A stretch of 9,606 nucleotides of DNA from contig JAUWSZ010000045.1 in assembly GCA_030609865.1 (NCBI GenBank), positions 1-9,606 on the forward strand, written 5' to 3'. Below the pieces are notes generated by a model. The model did no database searches. It saw nothing but the letters and a program-made list of their open reading frames with translations, and was not told the origin of the DNA. Below, in pieces: positions 1 to 6,627 of the stretch; position 1 is the stretch's first letter, and every line of letters begins with the position of its first letter. This DNA is from a bacterium (GTDB lineage Bacteria > Desulfobacterota > DSWW01). The position numbers were made by a program, and so were the translations under genes.

Positions 1-1653
1 CAGGTAGGTGTTCACCGTGGATGCGGTCAGGAGGGTATGGCCCTCGTTGCTCGCCTCTGCGTTCGAGCAGTAATTGTCGCAGATCGCGAAGCGCTCGGCG
101 AGGCGGTACAGGTTCGGCAACAGCAGATCATGGTTGTCCATGACCAACTCCGGGTCCCCTGCCGCTTCGCCTTCCGGTGGCTGGTAGGGACCGAGCAGGT
201 AGTCGTAAGTCTTGTTCTCCCGCACGACCAGGAAGACGTACTTGATCGGGGTGTCCCCGCCGCGGACAGGCGGTATCGGGTTGTCCCACGTTCCGTCGTG
301 AATTTCGAAGAGCCGTCCTGGCAGGGCGTTGTTTTCCGCCACATGCTCGGAAAGCCTCGCCAGGTCCGCATCCTCGGGCACGGGCAGGACGGAGATGGCC
401 CCGGGCGCGTGGCCCATACTCCCTTTCCCTGGCATGCCGATTCCCTTCCCGTTGGCCACGTAAAGCGTTTCCTCCAGCAGTTTGCCCCTGCCCTCCTCCG
501 CGTGGAGGGCCAGGGCCGTCGGATACCAGGCGGTGGGGATGTCGCCGAGGTGTGCACCGCTCGCCAGATCCAGGACAGCGATCCGGTTCAGCCCTGCCTG
601 TGCGACGTAGAGCCGCTCGTTCCGGGGGGAGAAGGCGAGGGCGTTCGGGCTGGACCCGTACTCACGACCGGGCGTGGCGCGAAGATCGATCGTGTCGAGG
701 AGGCGAGGTGCGTCCGTGCCGATCGCGAGGATGCTCACGGAATCCTCGTCCGCGTTTGTTACATAAAGGCGGTTGCCTTCCTCGTTTACCAGAAGGGCCT
801 CCGGGTTCTTCTCGACCGGAACCACCGCTTTGCGGGGTGGGTGATCGGGATCCGAGAGGTCGACGATGTTGATGGTGTCCCCCTTCTCGCAGGACACGTA
901 TGCCTCCTGCCCTGCCGGGTGGATCGCCACTGCATACGGATTCGGGTCGGTCGGAATCATCGCAAGGGTCTGCGTCGTCTCCAGGTCGAACAGGGTGAGT
1001 CTACCCTCGGACTGGGAGACAGCCAGGAGCATCCCCCCGTCCGGGGACACGCAGAGCCCGCCGGCGAAATCAAAGGGGGGCAGGTACAGGGAACGCTCAG
1101 GATCGGCCAGGAGTTCTCCTGTGTCGCTGTCGAAGCGATAGGCATCGATCACGTCTCGCCCGCCACCCGACACATAGACCTGTTCTCCGGCGGGTGGCCG
1201 GAAGGCCAGGCCCAGGAAGTACCCGTCCGCCTCGAGGACGTGCAGGGTCTCGCCCGAAGAGGCGTCAACCACCAGAAGTGCCTGGTCTCCCCCGCCGGAG
1301 GTGGTGACAAAGAGGTGCCCTCCCTGCGGATGGACGGCAAGCCCGAGGGGCAGGGCGTAGTCGATTCGGAGAAGGCGGGCGCCCGTGGCGGCAAAGGGCG
1401 TTATTCCCTGCCCGTTCGGCAGGAGCCATTCGAGTGGGTTGCCCTGTGGGTCTGTCCGGACCGGTCCCGGCTTCCACAAGGCTTCGGGTCGAATCGTGAA
1501 GCCCCCGGGACCGTTGGTCGACTCTGGGGGCGTTTCATCGTCTCCTCCGCAGGAGAAGGCGCAGACCATGGAGAAAACGAGACAGAGGTAGACAAGGGCG
1601 TAGAAGGGCCGCCTTGAGGGTGCGCCTCCGAGGGGATGAGGACCTCCTGACAT
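1..1653 (-). CDS. YncE-like beta-propeller / alkaline phosphatase-superfamily lipoprotein (3' end outside window)
   Basis: The minus-strand frame is open from ATG 1653 to base 1 (551 codons, no stop), so the C-terminus lies beyond the window. AGGAGA sits just upstream of the ATG. Residues 16-35 form a hydrophobic signal ending A-F-S-C (C35) followed by GGDDE, a loose lipobox, so an exported lipoprotein is likely. Residues about 60-440 show repeated propeller blades, including an exact YVTN (297-300, in RLYVTNADEDSV) and related strands such as RLYVAQAGLNRIAVLDL. From about 470 the sequence changes to a phosphoesterase start: YVFLVVRENKTYDYLLG, with E479-N480 at the usual metal-binding ENxT(Y/F)D position, then NLYRLAERFAICDNY and EASNEGHTLL near the edge. 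This order matches bifunctional YncE/alkaline phosphatase-family proteins. The rest of the phosphatase domain (roughly 250 or more residues) is probably missing here. The substrate is unknown; phosphate-ester hydrolysis in the envelope is an inference from the family. Confidence 0.85.
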   Translation of the reverse strand, partial: MSGGPHPLGGAPSRRPFYALVYLCLVFSMVCAFSCGGDDETPPESTNGPGGFTIRPEALWKPGPVRTDPQGNPLEWLLPNGQGITPFAATGARLLRIDYALPLGLAVHPQGGHLFVTTSGGGDQALLVVDASSGETLHVLEADGYFLGLAFRPPAGEQVYVSGGGRDVIDAYRFDSDTGELLADPERSLYLPPFDFAGGLCVSPDGGMLLAVSQSEGRLTLFDLETTQTLAMIPTDPNPYAVAIHPAGQEAYVSCEKGDTINIVDLSDPDHPPRKAVVPVEKNPEALLVNEEGNRLYVTNADEDSVSILAIGTDAPRLLDTIDLRATPGREYGSSPNALAFSPRNERLYVAQAGLNRIAVLDLASGAHLGDIPTAWYPTALALHAEEGRGKLLEETLYVANGKGIGMPGKGSMGHAPGAISVLPVPEDADLARLSEHVAENNALPGRLFEIHDGTWDNPIPPVRGGDTPIKYVFLVVRENKTYDYLLGPYQPPEGEAAGDPELVMDNHDLLLPNLYRLAERFAICDNYCSNAEASNEGHTLLTASTVNTYL

Positions 1654-1734
1654 GGGTTCTCCTGTTGTCTGTTCCTCAGCAGGTTGATCCACGGGCGAGA
1701 TGTTCGGTCGACCCTTTTCACGCTGTCCGTCGAG

Positions 1735-1764
1735 ATTCTACAGCACTCCCGATAGGATTCTCAA
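1735..1764 (-). promoter_or_regulatory. Sigma70-like promoter for the propeller/phosphatase lipoprotein
   Basis: Read on the minus strand, TTGAGA (1764-1759, 5/6 match to the -35 consensus) is followed by an 18-bp spacer and TAGAAT (1740-1735, 5/6 match to the -10). The predicted transcript start near 1728 leaves a leader of about 75 nt before ATG 1653. This is pattern matching only. Confidence 0.55.
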
Positions 1765-1816
1765 ACTTTCTGTTTCGTCGCGAGCCGCAAGCCCGCACTG
1801 GCCCCAAAAAAAAACC

Positions 1817-1846
1817 TTGACCTGTCAGAAAGAGGTTCTTCATAAT
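1817..1846 (+). promoter_or_regulatory. Sigma70-like promoter with upstream A9 tract, for the CNB-domain gene
   Basis: TTGACC (1817-1822, 5/6) is followed by an 18-bp spacer and CATAAT (1841-1846, 5/6). An uninterrupted run of nine A (1806-1814) lies immediately upstream of the -35, in the position of a proximal UP element. The predicted start near 1853 gives a short leader of about 25 nt with AAAGGGGG (1866-1873) as ribosome binding site before ATG 1879. The promoter looks strong by consensus. Confidence 0.6.
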
Positions 1847-1878
1847 AGGAATAGAAACCTAACAGAAAGGGGGCCAAG

Positions 1879-2355
1879 ATGAGTGTTGCTAACATCCTGC
1901 AAGGGCATGAGTTGCTCAAGAACCTCACGATGGAGGAGGTCGACAGGATGAGCAAGTTCTCGGAACGAAAGAAGTTCGAGGAGAACGACACGATCTTCCT
2001 CCATGAGGCAGATGCGGACCAGACGTTTATTCTGCTCAAGGGTCACGTGCTCTTACGGCTGCCTGCCAAACCGGATGAATTCCGGATCGTCATCGGCAGC
2101 ATCGAAGAGGGAGAGCTGTTCGGCCTCTCCCCTCTGTTGGGGTCTGCGAAGTACACGGCCGAGGCCCAGTGCGCCGAGACCTCGGAGGTGCTGGCCATCG
2201 ATGCCAAAGAGCTTCGAGAACTCCTGCAGGCGAATTGCCTGGCCGGTTTCTACATCATGAATGAGGTGGCGCAGGTCTATTTTACCTGCTACGTGGAATT
2301 GCTCGGCCGGCTTCAGGGTATCGTCGCCCAGATTCCGGTGAGCACCAGCGTCTGA
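1879..2355 (+). CDS. Stand-alone cyclic-nucleotide-binding-fold (CNB) protein, no HTH
   Basis: This 158-residue protein is a single CNB/cupin-like beta-roll. LLKNLTMEEVDRMSKF (12-27) is the usual N-terminal helix. FEENDTIFLHEADADQTFILLKGHV (33-57) is the first half of the barrel, and GELFGLSPLLGSAKYTAEAQ (78-97) is the phosphate-binding cassette region, ending in SEVLAID. A C-terminal helical stretch (about 110-150) follows and the protein then ends: there is no Crp-type helix-turn-helix, so it is unlikely to bind DNA alone. The GEL signature is kept (G78-E79-L80), but the Arg-Ser pair that contacts the cyclic phosphate in Crp is replaced by Y92-T93, so cAMP binding in the classical way is doubtful. 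The start has a GGGGG ribosome site 5 bp upstream. The protein is probably a cytosolic sensor or regulatory subunit acting on a protein partner. The ligand and partner are not visible, and the next gene lies 299 bp away. Confidence 0.82.
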   Translation: MSVANILQGHELLKNLTMEEVDRMSKFSERKKFEENDTIFLHEADADQTFILLKGHVLLRLPAKPDEFRIVIGSIEEGELFGLSPLLGSAKYTAEAQCAETSEVLAIDAKELRELLQANCLAGFYIMNEVAQVYFTCYVELLGRLQGIVAQIPVSTSV

Positions 2356-2363
2356 CCGCGACA

Positions 2364-2381
2364 CGCCCCGAACCTTGGGCG
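2364..2381 (+). terminator. Small GC hairpin just after the CNB gene (weak terminator candidate)
   Basis: CGCCC (2364-2368) and GGGCG (2377-2381) form a perfect 5-bp stem around an 8-nt loop, 8 nt after the stop codon. No T-run follows, so it is not a standard Rho-independent terminator. It may only stabilise the transcript end. Confidence 0.25.
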
Positions 2382-2654
2382 GGTGGATTTGCGGACTGCG
2401 TTCGTCCTTTCCTTGACGTGCGCTACGCTCGTCGGTCTCGTGGCTGATGACGGAGCATGGGTGCGCTCGTGTTTGCGCTGTATAAGACGGCCTCGGCCGG
2501 CCCCTCCGTTCGGCGGCCCAGTGCCTTGCCCTGGTCCGATTTCCTTCCCGGGTGCCCGGCAGCAGGATGAGCACGGCTGTGCTTTTTCCTTTCCGTGCGC
2601 TATGATCACTCTCGAAACAGACACCCTGAATGGAACTTCATGGAGGGCTGAAAC
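2382..2654. other. Gene-free spacer between the CNB gene and the nitroreductase gene
   Basis: No convincing gene is seen on either strand. TATAAG (2481-2486) and TATGAT (2601-2606) resemble -10 boxes, but neither has a recognisable -35 at 16-18 bp, so no promoter is assigned. A good ribosome site, GGAGG at 2642-2646, sits before the nitroreductase start. The nitroreductase may have its own promoter here, given the spacer length, but this is not shown by sequence. Confidence 0.4.
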
Positions 2655-3647
2655 ATGCTACTGGAGAAGTATCGAAAAGCGCATTTTCCGGAGACCCTTT
2701 TCCCCGAGTTTGTGGTGAATCGAGAGGAGTGTACCCAATGCGGTCGATGCATAGAGGCATGTCCCACGATGGGACTGGAGATGGGAACGGACGGGTTCCC
2801 GTACCTGCGAGGGTACAAAGGGATCGAGAAGGCCTGTCTGGCCTGCCGCAACTGCGAAGCGGTCTGCCCCTCAGGAGCCGCGAGGCTGGACGGTATTTAT
2901 CGAGTCAAGGAGGGTCGCTACAAGACGATCCTGCGCGGCAAGATCTCTCCCCCCAACCCGTTCAACGACCCCGAGCCCCCCTCCTTCGAGTCTGTAACCA
3001 AGAAGCTCACCTCGGTGGAACGGGTGATCCTGAAGAGAAGGAGTATCCGGCTCTACAAAGACAAGCCTGTCCCCCGGGAGATGATCCACCGGATTCTGGA
3101 GGCCGGCCGGTTCGCCCCCTCCGCCGGGAACTGTACGCCCTGGAAGTTCACCGTGGTCTCGAACCGGGAGACGATCCGGGAACTGGAGAGGGACAGCATG
3201 AAGGTTCTCCGTCGGCTCCGGGATGTCTATCTCGGGCCGAAAGGCTGGAACAAGAAGGTCGCCACGCTCGTGAGTTACATGTCTGTGAACAAGATGGACC
3301 AGAGGCCGATGACGGCCATCGAGAAGGCGGATCATTGCAACAACGTTATCTACTGGAACGCACCTGTTGTCATCTTCCTCCTGATGGATACCCGCGGGAT
3401 CAGCAACCCGGATCTTGACTCAGGGATGTGCGGGCAGAACATGGTACTGGCGGCCCATGCGATGGGGCTGGGCACCTGCTACATCGGCCTGACGATTGCG
3501 GCGCTCGACTTCCTGCCGGCGTGGAGAAAGAGGCTGGGCGTCGAGCCTCCCTGGAAGGCGGTCACGTCCCTGTGCGTTGGTTACCCGAAGGGCAAGATCG
3601 ATAAGCCCGTGGCCCGGGAGACCCTGGAGGTGAATTGGATCGAGTAA
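2655..3647 (+). CDS. Nitroreductase-family flavoprotein with N-terminal 2x[4Fe-4S] ferredoxin domain
   Basis: This 330-residue fusion protein starts at ATG 2655 behind GGAGG with 8-nt spacing. The N-terminal ferredoxin domain has two complete cluster motifs: C26-x2-C29-x2-C32-x3-C36-P and C61-x2-C64-x2-C67-x3-C71-P. A linker (about 75-120) leads to a nitroreductase fold. The FMN phosphate region is RRSIRLYKDKPVP (128-140) with FAPSAGNCTPWKF (153-165), and the C-terminal part has AAHAMGLGTCYIGL. By family knowledge the protein binds FMN and receives electrons from its own clusters or through them from a ferredoxin, in the cytoplasm. The true substrate could be a nitro-, quinone-, flavin- or enone-type compound. 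Fusions of this kind are common in strict anaerobes. It converges with the minus-strand operon, with only 8 bp between stop codons. Confidence 0.9.
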   Translation: MLLEKYRKAHFPETLFPEFVVNREECTQCGRCIEACPTMGLEMGTDGFPYLRGYKGIEKACLACRNCEAVCPSGAARLDGIYRVKEGRYKTILRGKISPPNPFNDPEPPSFESVTKKLTSVERVILKRRSIRLYKDKPVPREMIHRILEAGRFAPSAGNCTPWKFTVVSNRETIRELERDSMKVLRRLRDVYLGPKGWNKKVATLVSYMSVNKMDQRPMTAIEKADHCNNVIYWNAPVVIFLLMDTRGISNPDLDSGMCGQNMVLAAHAMGLGTCYIGLTIAALDFLPAWRKRLGVEPPWKAVTSLCVGYPKGKIDKPVARETLEVNWIE

Positions 3648-3655
3648 GCGGGTGG

Positions 3656-4264
3656 CTACTCCGCCTGGGGTAGCTCGCCCTTTACGTATTCCTCGAGCAA
3701 CATGATCCGATCGTGACCCCAGAACATCTTCTTGCCCACGAAGAAGGTCGGTGCACCAAAGGCCCCACGTTCTACCGCCTCCGCGGTGTTCTTCTTGAGG
3801 ACTTCCTTGATCTCCGGGTCTTGCGCCATCTGGGCGAGCTTCTCGCCGTCCAGCCCGACGGATCGAGCGATCTCGTTTAGCGTGTCCGGTTGGCCCGGGT
3901 CCTTCCCTTCCTGCCAGAGGGTACGCATGACGGCAGCGGCAAACTCCTTGCCCTTACCGAGCGTGTCCGCCCCCACGGCAGCCCGCATCGGTATCAGGCT
4001 GTTTATGGGAAACACGGAAGGAAAGGAAAAATCAATCTTGTAGTGGGCGGTCCAGGTCTTCAGGTCGTCGAGCATGTAGTTGAGTTTCGCAGGGACCTCC
4101 AGGGGTGGCCTGTTGCCCGTCTCCCGGAACACCCCCCCAAGAAGGAACGGCCTCCATTGCGCCTGGGCATTGCACGCTTGCGCAACCTGCTCGATGCGGG
4201 TCGATGCAAGGAACGTGTAAGGGCTTCCCACATCCCAGAAAAACTCGATCGTCTTTTGAGACAT
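3656..4264 (-). CDS. DsbA-fold 2-hydroxychromene-2-carboxylate isomerase-like protein (GST kappa type)
   Basis: This 202-residue protein is the last gene of the minus-strand operon. I chose ATG 4264 because GGAGGAGAAAGG lies directly upstream; the frame is open for 17 more codons but without a better ribosome site. The N-terminus is a thioredoxin strand followed by DVGSPYTFLAS, where S14 takes the place of the CxxC of true DsbA. That Ser is the glutathione-activating residue of 2-hydroxychromene-2-carboxylate isomerase (NahD type) and kappa-class GST. A helical insert follows (about 60-165), then FGAPTFFVGKKMFWGHDRI (169-187), with the cis-Pro (P172) and WGxDR signature of this family. The expected role is glutathione- or thiol-dependent cis-trans isomerisation of an aromatic-derived intermediate in the cytosol. 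The actual substrate is unknown. It starts 22 bp after the VWA gene, so it is co-transcribed. A non-redox Dsb-like role is the main alternative. Confidence 0.85.
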   Translation of the reverse strand: MSQKTIEFFWDVGSPYTFLASTRIEQVAQACNAQAQWRPFLLGGVFRETGNRPPLEVPAKLNYMLDDLKTWTAHYKIDFSFPSVFPINSLIPMRAAVGADTLGKGKEFAAAVMRTLWQEGKDPGQPDTLNEIARSVGLDGEKLAQMAQDPEIKEVLKKNTAEAVERGAFGAPTFFVGKKMFWGHDRIMLLEEYVKGELPQAE

Positions 4265-4286
4265 GCCTTTCTCCTCCGTGTCCCCC

Positions 4287-5669
4287 CTACAGAGTGAGGT
4301 CGTTGATGAACTCAACCAGCTGCTTTAAGTTGCGGCATTCGCGGACTTCATCGCACTGCTTGGCATACCGATGCATCATGGAATCCCCGAACTTCCAGAA
4401 CCCCCTGTTTTCCGGGTTGAGCCAGATCGTACGGCGCGCGCGCGATCGTACGCGGGACAAATACTCATCCCCCGGCACGAAGAAATTGTTCCTGCCGTCC
4501 CCGATCACGATGAAGGTGGTTTTTCGATTCACGGCATCCATGTACTCTTCGAAGAACTGCTTGAACACGCTCCCGTAGTCCGTGTACCGGTTGTACGGAA
4601 TGTCGGCCTGATTCAGGGCGGTCTCGATCGCCTCGGTTACCTCGTGCTGCTCGAAACAATCGGTCACCTCTCCGAGTTGATCGACGAAGACAAAGCTTCG
4701 GACCTTGTCGAACTGGTCCTGGAGCGAGTACAGAAGGTGGAGCATGAACCGTGAGGCATTCCAGACGGAGCTGGAGACATCGCAAAGGGTAACGATCCGT
4801 GATTTGGATTTCTTGCGCTTCCGGAAGGCCACCTCCAGGGGAATGCCCCCGTATGCCATGCTTTTTCGAAGGGTGTGCTTGAGGTCGAACCGCCCCCTTT
4901 GTTTTCGCTTCTGGCGCAGCGCGGATTCGTCGCGGATCTTCTGGACCATTTCCCGGATCGCCTCCCGCATGGACTGTATTTCCCACGGTGTCAGCGCACC
5001 GAACCCTTTTTCCATGATGTCTCTCGGAAGGTCCCGGAGGTCGTCCTTCCTGATCAGCGCCTGTGCTTGTCGTCCGACGTATTCGCGGATCACCTCTCCG
5101 AAGACGTCCGTCCTCTCGGCGATTCCGGCTTCCAGCGTCGCGCGCTCGTCCTCGGAGGCCCCTTCCTGCTCGAGCAGCGAGAGCAGATGGTCTGCTTCGG
5201 CCGCCCAGTGATCCATCCCGAGTTCCCTGCGGATCTTCTGGGTAAAGTGGCTTGTCTGCAGCGGGTAGCGGATATCCCCCAGTCCGATCCGCTCCGCCAC
5301 CTCGGGCAGGGTAGCGGCCAGGGCGGCGATTCCCTCGAGGACCATCTGGCGGAATTCGGGGGAGATAACGCCGTTGGCCTGGTCGAGCACTTCCTGGAGG
5401 GACTCCTGGAGTTCCCCCTGGGCGAGGGACTTGGAGAGTGCCTCTTCGGGCACCGAGAAGTCGGCGAAGAAAAGCTCGAAGAGACGGTTGAACTCCTCGA
5501 TGTCATCTGCGCTCTTGATCCACGTTGTTTTGAGAACGGTCTTGAACTGTGTCCTGCTCGCGAGATCAATCAGCTCGATTCCGGTCAAGGCGCTCAGGAC
5601 CTCGTCCACGGAGATCCGGATTCCGTTCTTTCGTAACGTGTTTGCGAATGCGAGGACGGCTCTTTGCAT
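4287..5669 (-). CDS. CoxE-like VWA-domain protein, partner of the upstream MoxR ATPase
   Basis: This 460-residue protein belongs to the CoxE-like VWA family. ATG 5669 is chosen because the protein then starts MQRAVLAFANTLRKNGIRIS, as family members do; the frame is open further upstream but that would overlap the moxR-like gene. No clear ribosome site precedes it, and it follows the moxR-like stop by 32 bp, so translational coupling is likely. Residues 1-250 are mainly helical. A basic stretch RKRKKSKSR (283-291) leads into a C-terminal VWA domain with the MIDAS motif DVSSS (297-301, DxSxS), a candidate Thr at T363 in RYTDYGS, and GDGRNN (390-395) carrying the late Asp, D391. The metal site therefore looks intact. 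Members of the family (CoxE, NorD, CbbO, ViaA) work with a MoxR-type AAA+ ATPase as client adaptor in cofactor insertion or activation of an enzyme. The client here is not known. Confidence 0.88.
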   Translation of the reverse strand: MQRAVLAFANTLRKNGIRISVDEVLSALTGIELIDLASRTQFKTVLKTTWIKSADDIEEFNRLFELFFADFSVPEEALSKSLAQGELQESLQEVLDQANGVISPEFRQMVLEGIAALAATLPEVAERIGLGDIRYPLQTSHFTQKIRRELGMDHWAAEADHLLSLLEQEGASEDERATLEAGIAERTDVFGEVIREYVGRQAQALIRKDDLRDLPRDIMEKGFGALTPWEIQSMREAIREMVQKIRDESALRQKRKQRGRFDLKHTLRKSMAYGGIPLEVAFRKRKKSKSRIVTLCDVSSSVWNASRFMLHLLYSLQDQFDKVRSFVFVDQLGEVTDCFEQHEVTEAIETALNQADIPYNRYTDYGSVFKQFFEEYMDAVNRKTTFIVIGDGRNNFFVPGDEYLSRVRSRARRTIWLNPENRGFWKFGDSMMHRYAKQCDEVRECRNLKQLVEFINDLTL

Positions 5670-5701
5670 GGTATCCGGATGAATTGTTGTTCGTTTAACG
5701 T

Positions 5702-6625
5702 TCAGTTCTCTTCCTGCTCTCGCGGCAGGACCCTTCCCACGTCCTTGAGAACCCGTTCCCGGTCTGCCGGGTACTTGATCAGGGTCGGCAGGGTCGTCCG
5801 GATCATTTCCGAACCAAGCCGGTCCGCATTGAGCAGGACGAGGGCCTTGGCCCAATCCAGGCTTTCTCCGATGCTGGGCGGCTTCTTGAGATCCAGCTTC
5901 CGCATGGACCCCACTGCCTCGGCAACTTGACGGAGGAGCCTGTCGTCAAGGTCTGGGACCTTCTTTCTCAGAATTGCCGCTTCCTGTTCCGTCGACGGGA
6001 AGTCGAGATACAGGTAGAAGCATCTGCGTTTGAGCGCATCGCTCAGTTCGCGGCTGTTGTTACTCGTGAGCACCACGAGAGGGATGTGTCGAGCCTCGAG
6101 GGTGCCGATCTCCGGGATGCTGACCTGAAACTCGCTGAGCACCTCGAGCAGAAAGGCCTCGAACTCCGGGTCGGACTTGTCCACCTCGTCGATGAGAAGG
6201 ACCGTGACCTCGTCCGACAGGATCGCCTTCAACAGGGGACGGGCCACGAGGAAACGCTCCGAGAAGAAGGCGTCCTCCTCGGTCGAGATCCTCTCGACGG
6301 CCTCGGAGAGCGTGCTCACTGCCTGGAGGGTCTCGGCGATCTTGTCCTTCAGGATCTGGGTGTAGAGAAGCTGCTTGGAATACTCCCACTCGTAGAGCGC
6401 CTTTGTCTCGTCCAGTCCCTCGTAGCACTGCAATCGTATGAGGTTCAGGCCCAGGGAGGCGGCCAGGACCTTGGCAAGATCGGTCTTGCCCACCCCGGCA
6501 GGCCCCTCCACGAGCAGGGGGCGCTGCATCTGGGAGGCGAGGTAGACCACGGTCGCTGCCTCCTGGTTGCAGATGTACTGCTGGGTGGCGAATCGGTCCT
6601 GAACTTCCTGGTATGACGTAAACAT
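5702..6625 (-). CDS. MoxR-family AAA+ ATPase
   Basis: This 307-residue cytosolic AAA+ ATPase starts at ATG 6625 behind AAAAGGGG, 2 bp after the stop of the acyl-CoA dehydrogenase-like gene. Walker A is GPAGVGKT (41-48), Walker B is LLIDEVDKS (143-151), sensor 1 is LTSNN (186-190), and the arginine-finger region is LKRRCFYLYLDFP (199-210). PPSIGESLDWAKAL (249-262) matches the sensor-2 region typical of the MoxR/CoxD branch. The length is that of a normal MoxR protein. ATP hydrolysis by a hexameric ring drives remodelling of a target enzyme together with the VWA protein encoded immediately downstream. The nearest named models are CoxD/CoxE and NorQ/NorD. Sequence alone does not separate CoxD-like from other MoxR subfamilies, so no gene symbol is given. 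Confidence 0.92.
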   Translation of the reverse strand: MFTSYQEVQDRFATQQYICNQEAATVVYLASQMQRPLLVEGPAGVGKTDLAKVLAASLGLNLIRLQCYEGLDETKALYEWEYSKQLLYTQILKDKIAETLQAVSTLSEAVERISTEEDAFFSERFLVARPLLKAILSDEVTVLLIDEVDKSDPEFEAFLLEVLSEFQVSIPEIGTLEARHIPLVVLTSNNSRELSDALKRRCFYLYLDFPSTEQEAAILRKKVPDLDDRLLRQVAEAVGSMRKLDLKKPPSIGESLDWAKALVLLNADRLGSEMIRTTLPTLIKYPADRERVLKDVGRVLPREQEEN

Positions 6626-6627
6626 GG

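Noticed and set aside
37..1617. 526-codon open frame on the plus strand
   Set aside because: It is antisense to the propeller/phosphatase gene, its translation shows no recognisable domain, and the minus strand carries clear family motifs, a signal sequence and a ribosome site.
2383..2718. Small Cys-containing frame with a hydrophobic start in the spacer before the nitroreductase
   Set aside because: GTG start without a ribosome site, overlaps the nitroreductase start by 64 bp, and no recognisable family.
3648..3673. GCTAC/GTAGC hairpin between the convergent genes as a bidirectional terminator
   Set aside because: Only a 5-6 bp stem, mostly inside the end of the isomerase gene, with no T-run on either strand.
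4425..4452. GATCGTACG direct repeat flanking a GCGCGCGC run
   Set aside because: It is fully explained as Arg-rich coding sequence (SRVRSRARRT) of the VWA protein; no sign of a regulatory or mobile element.
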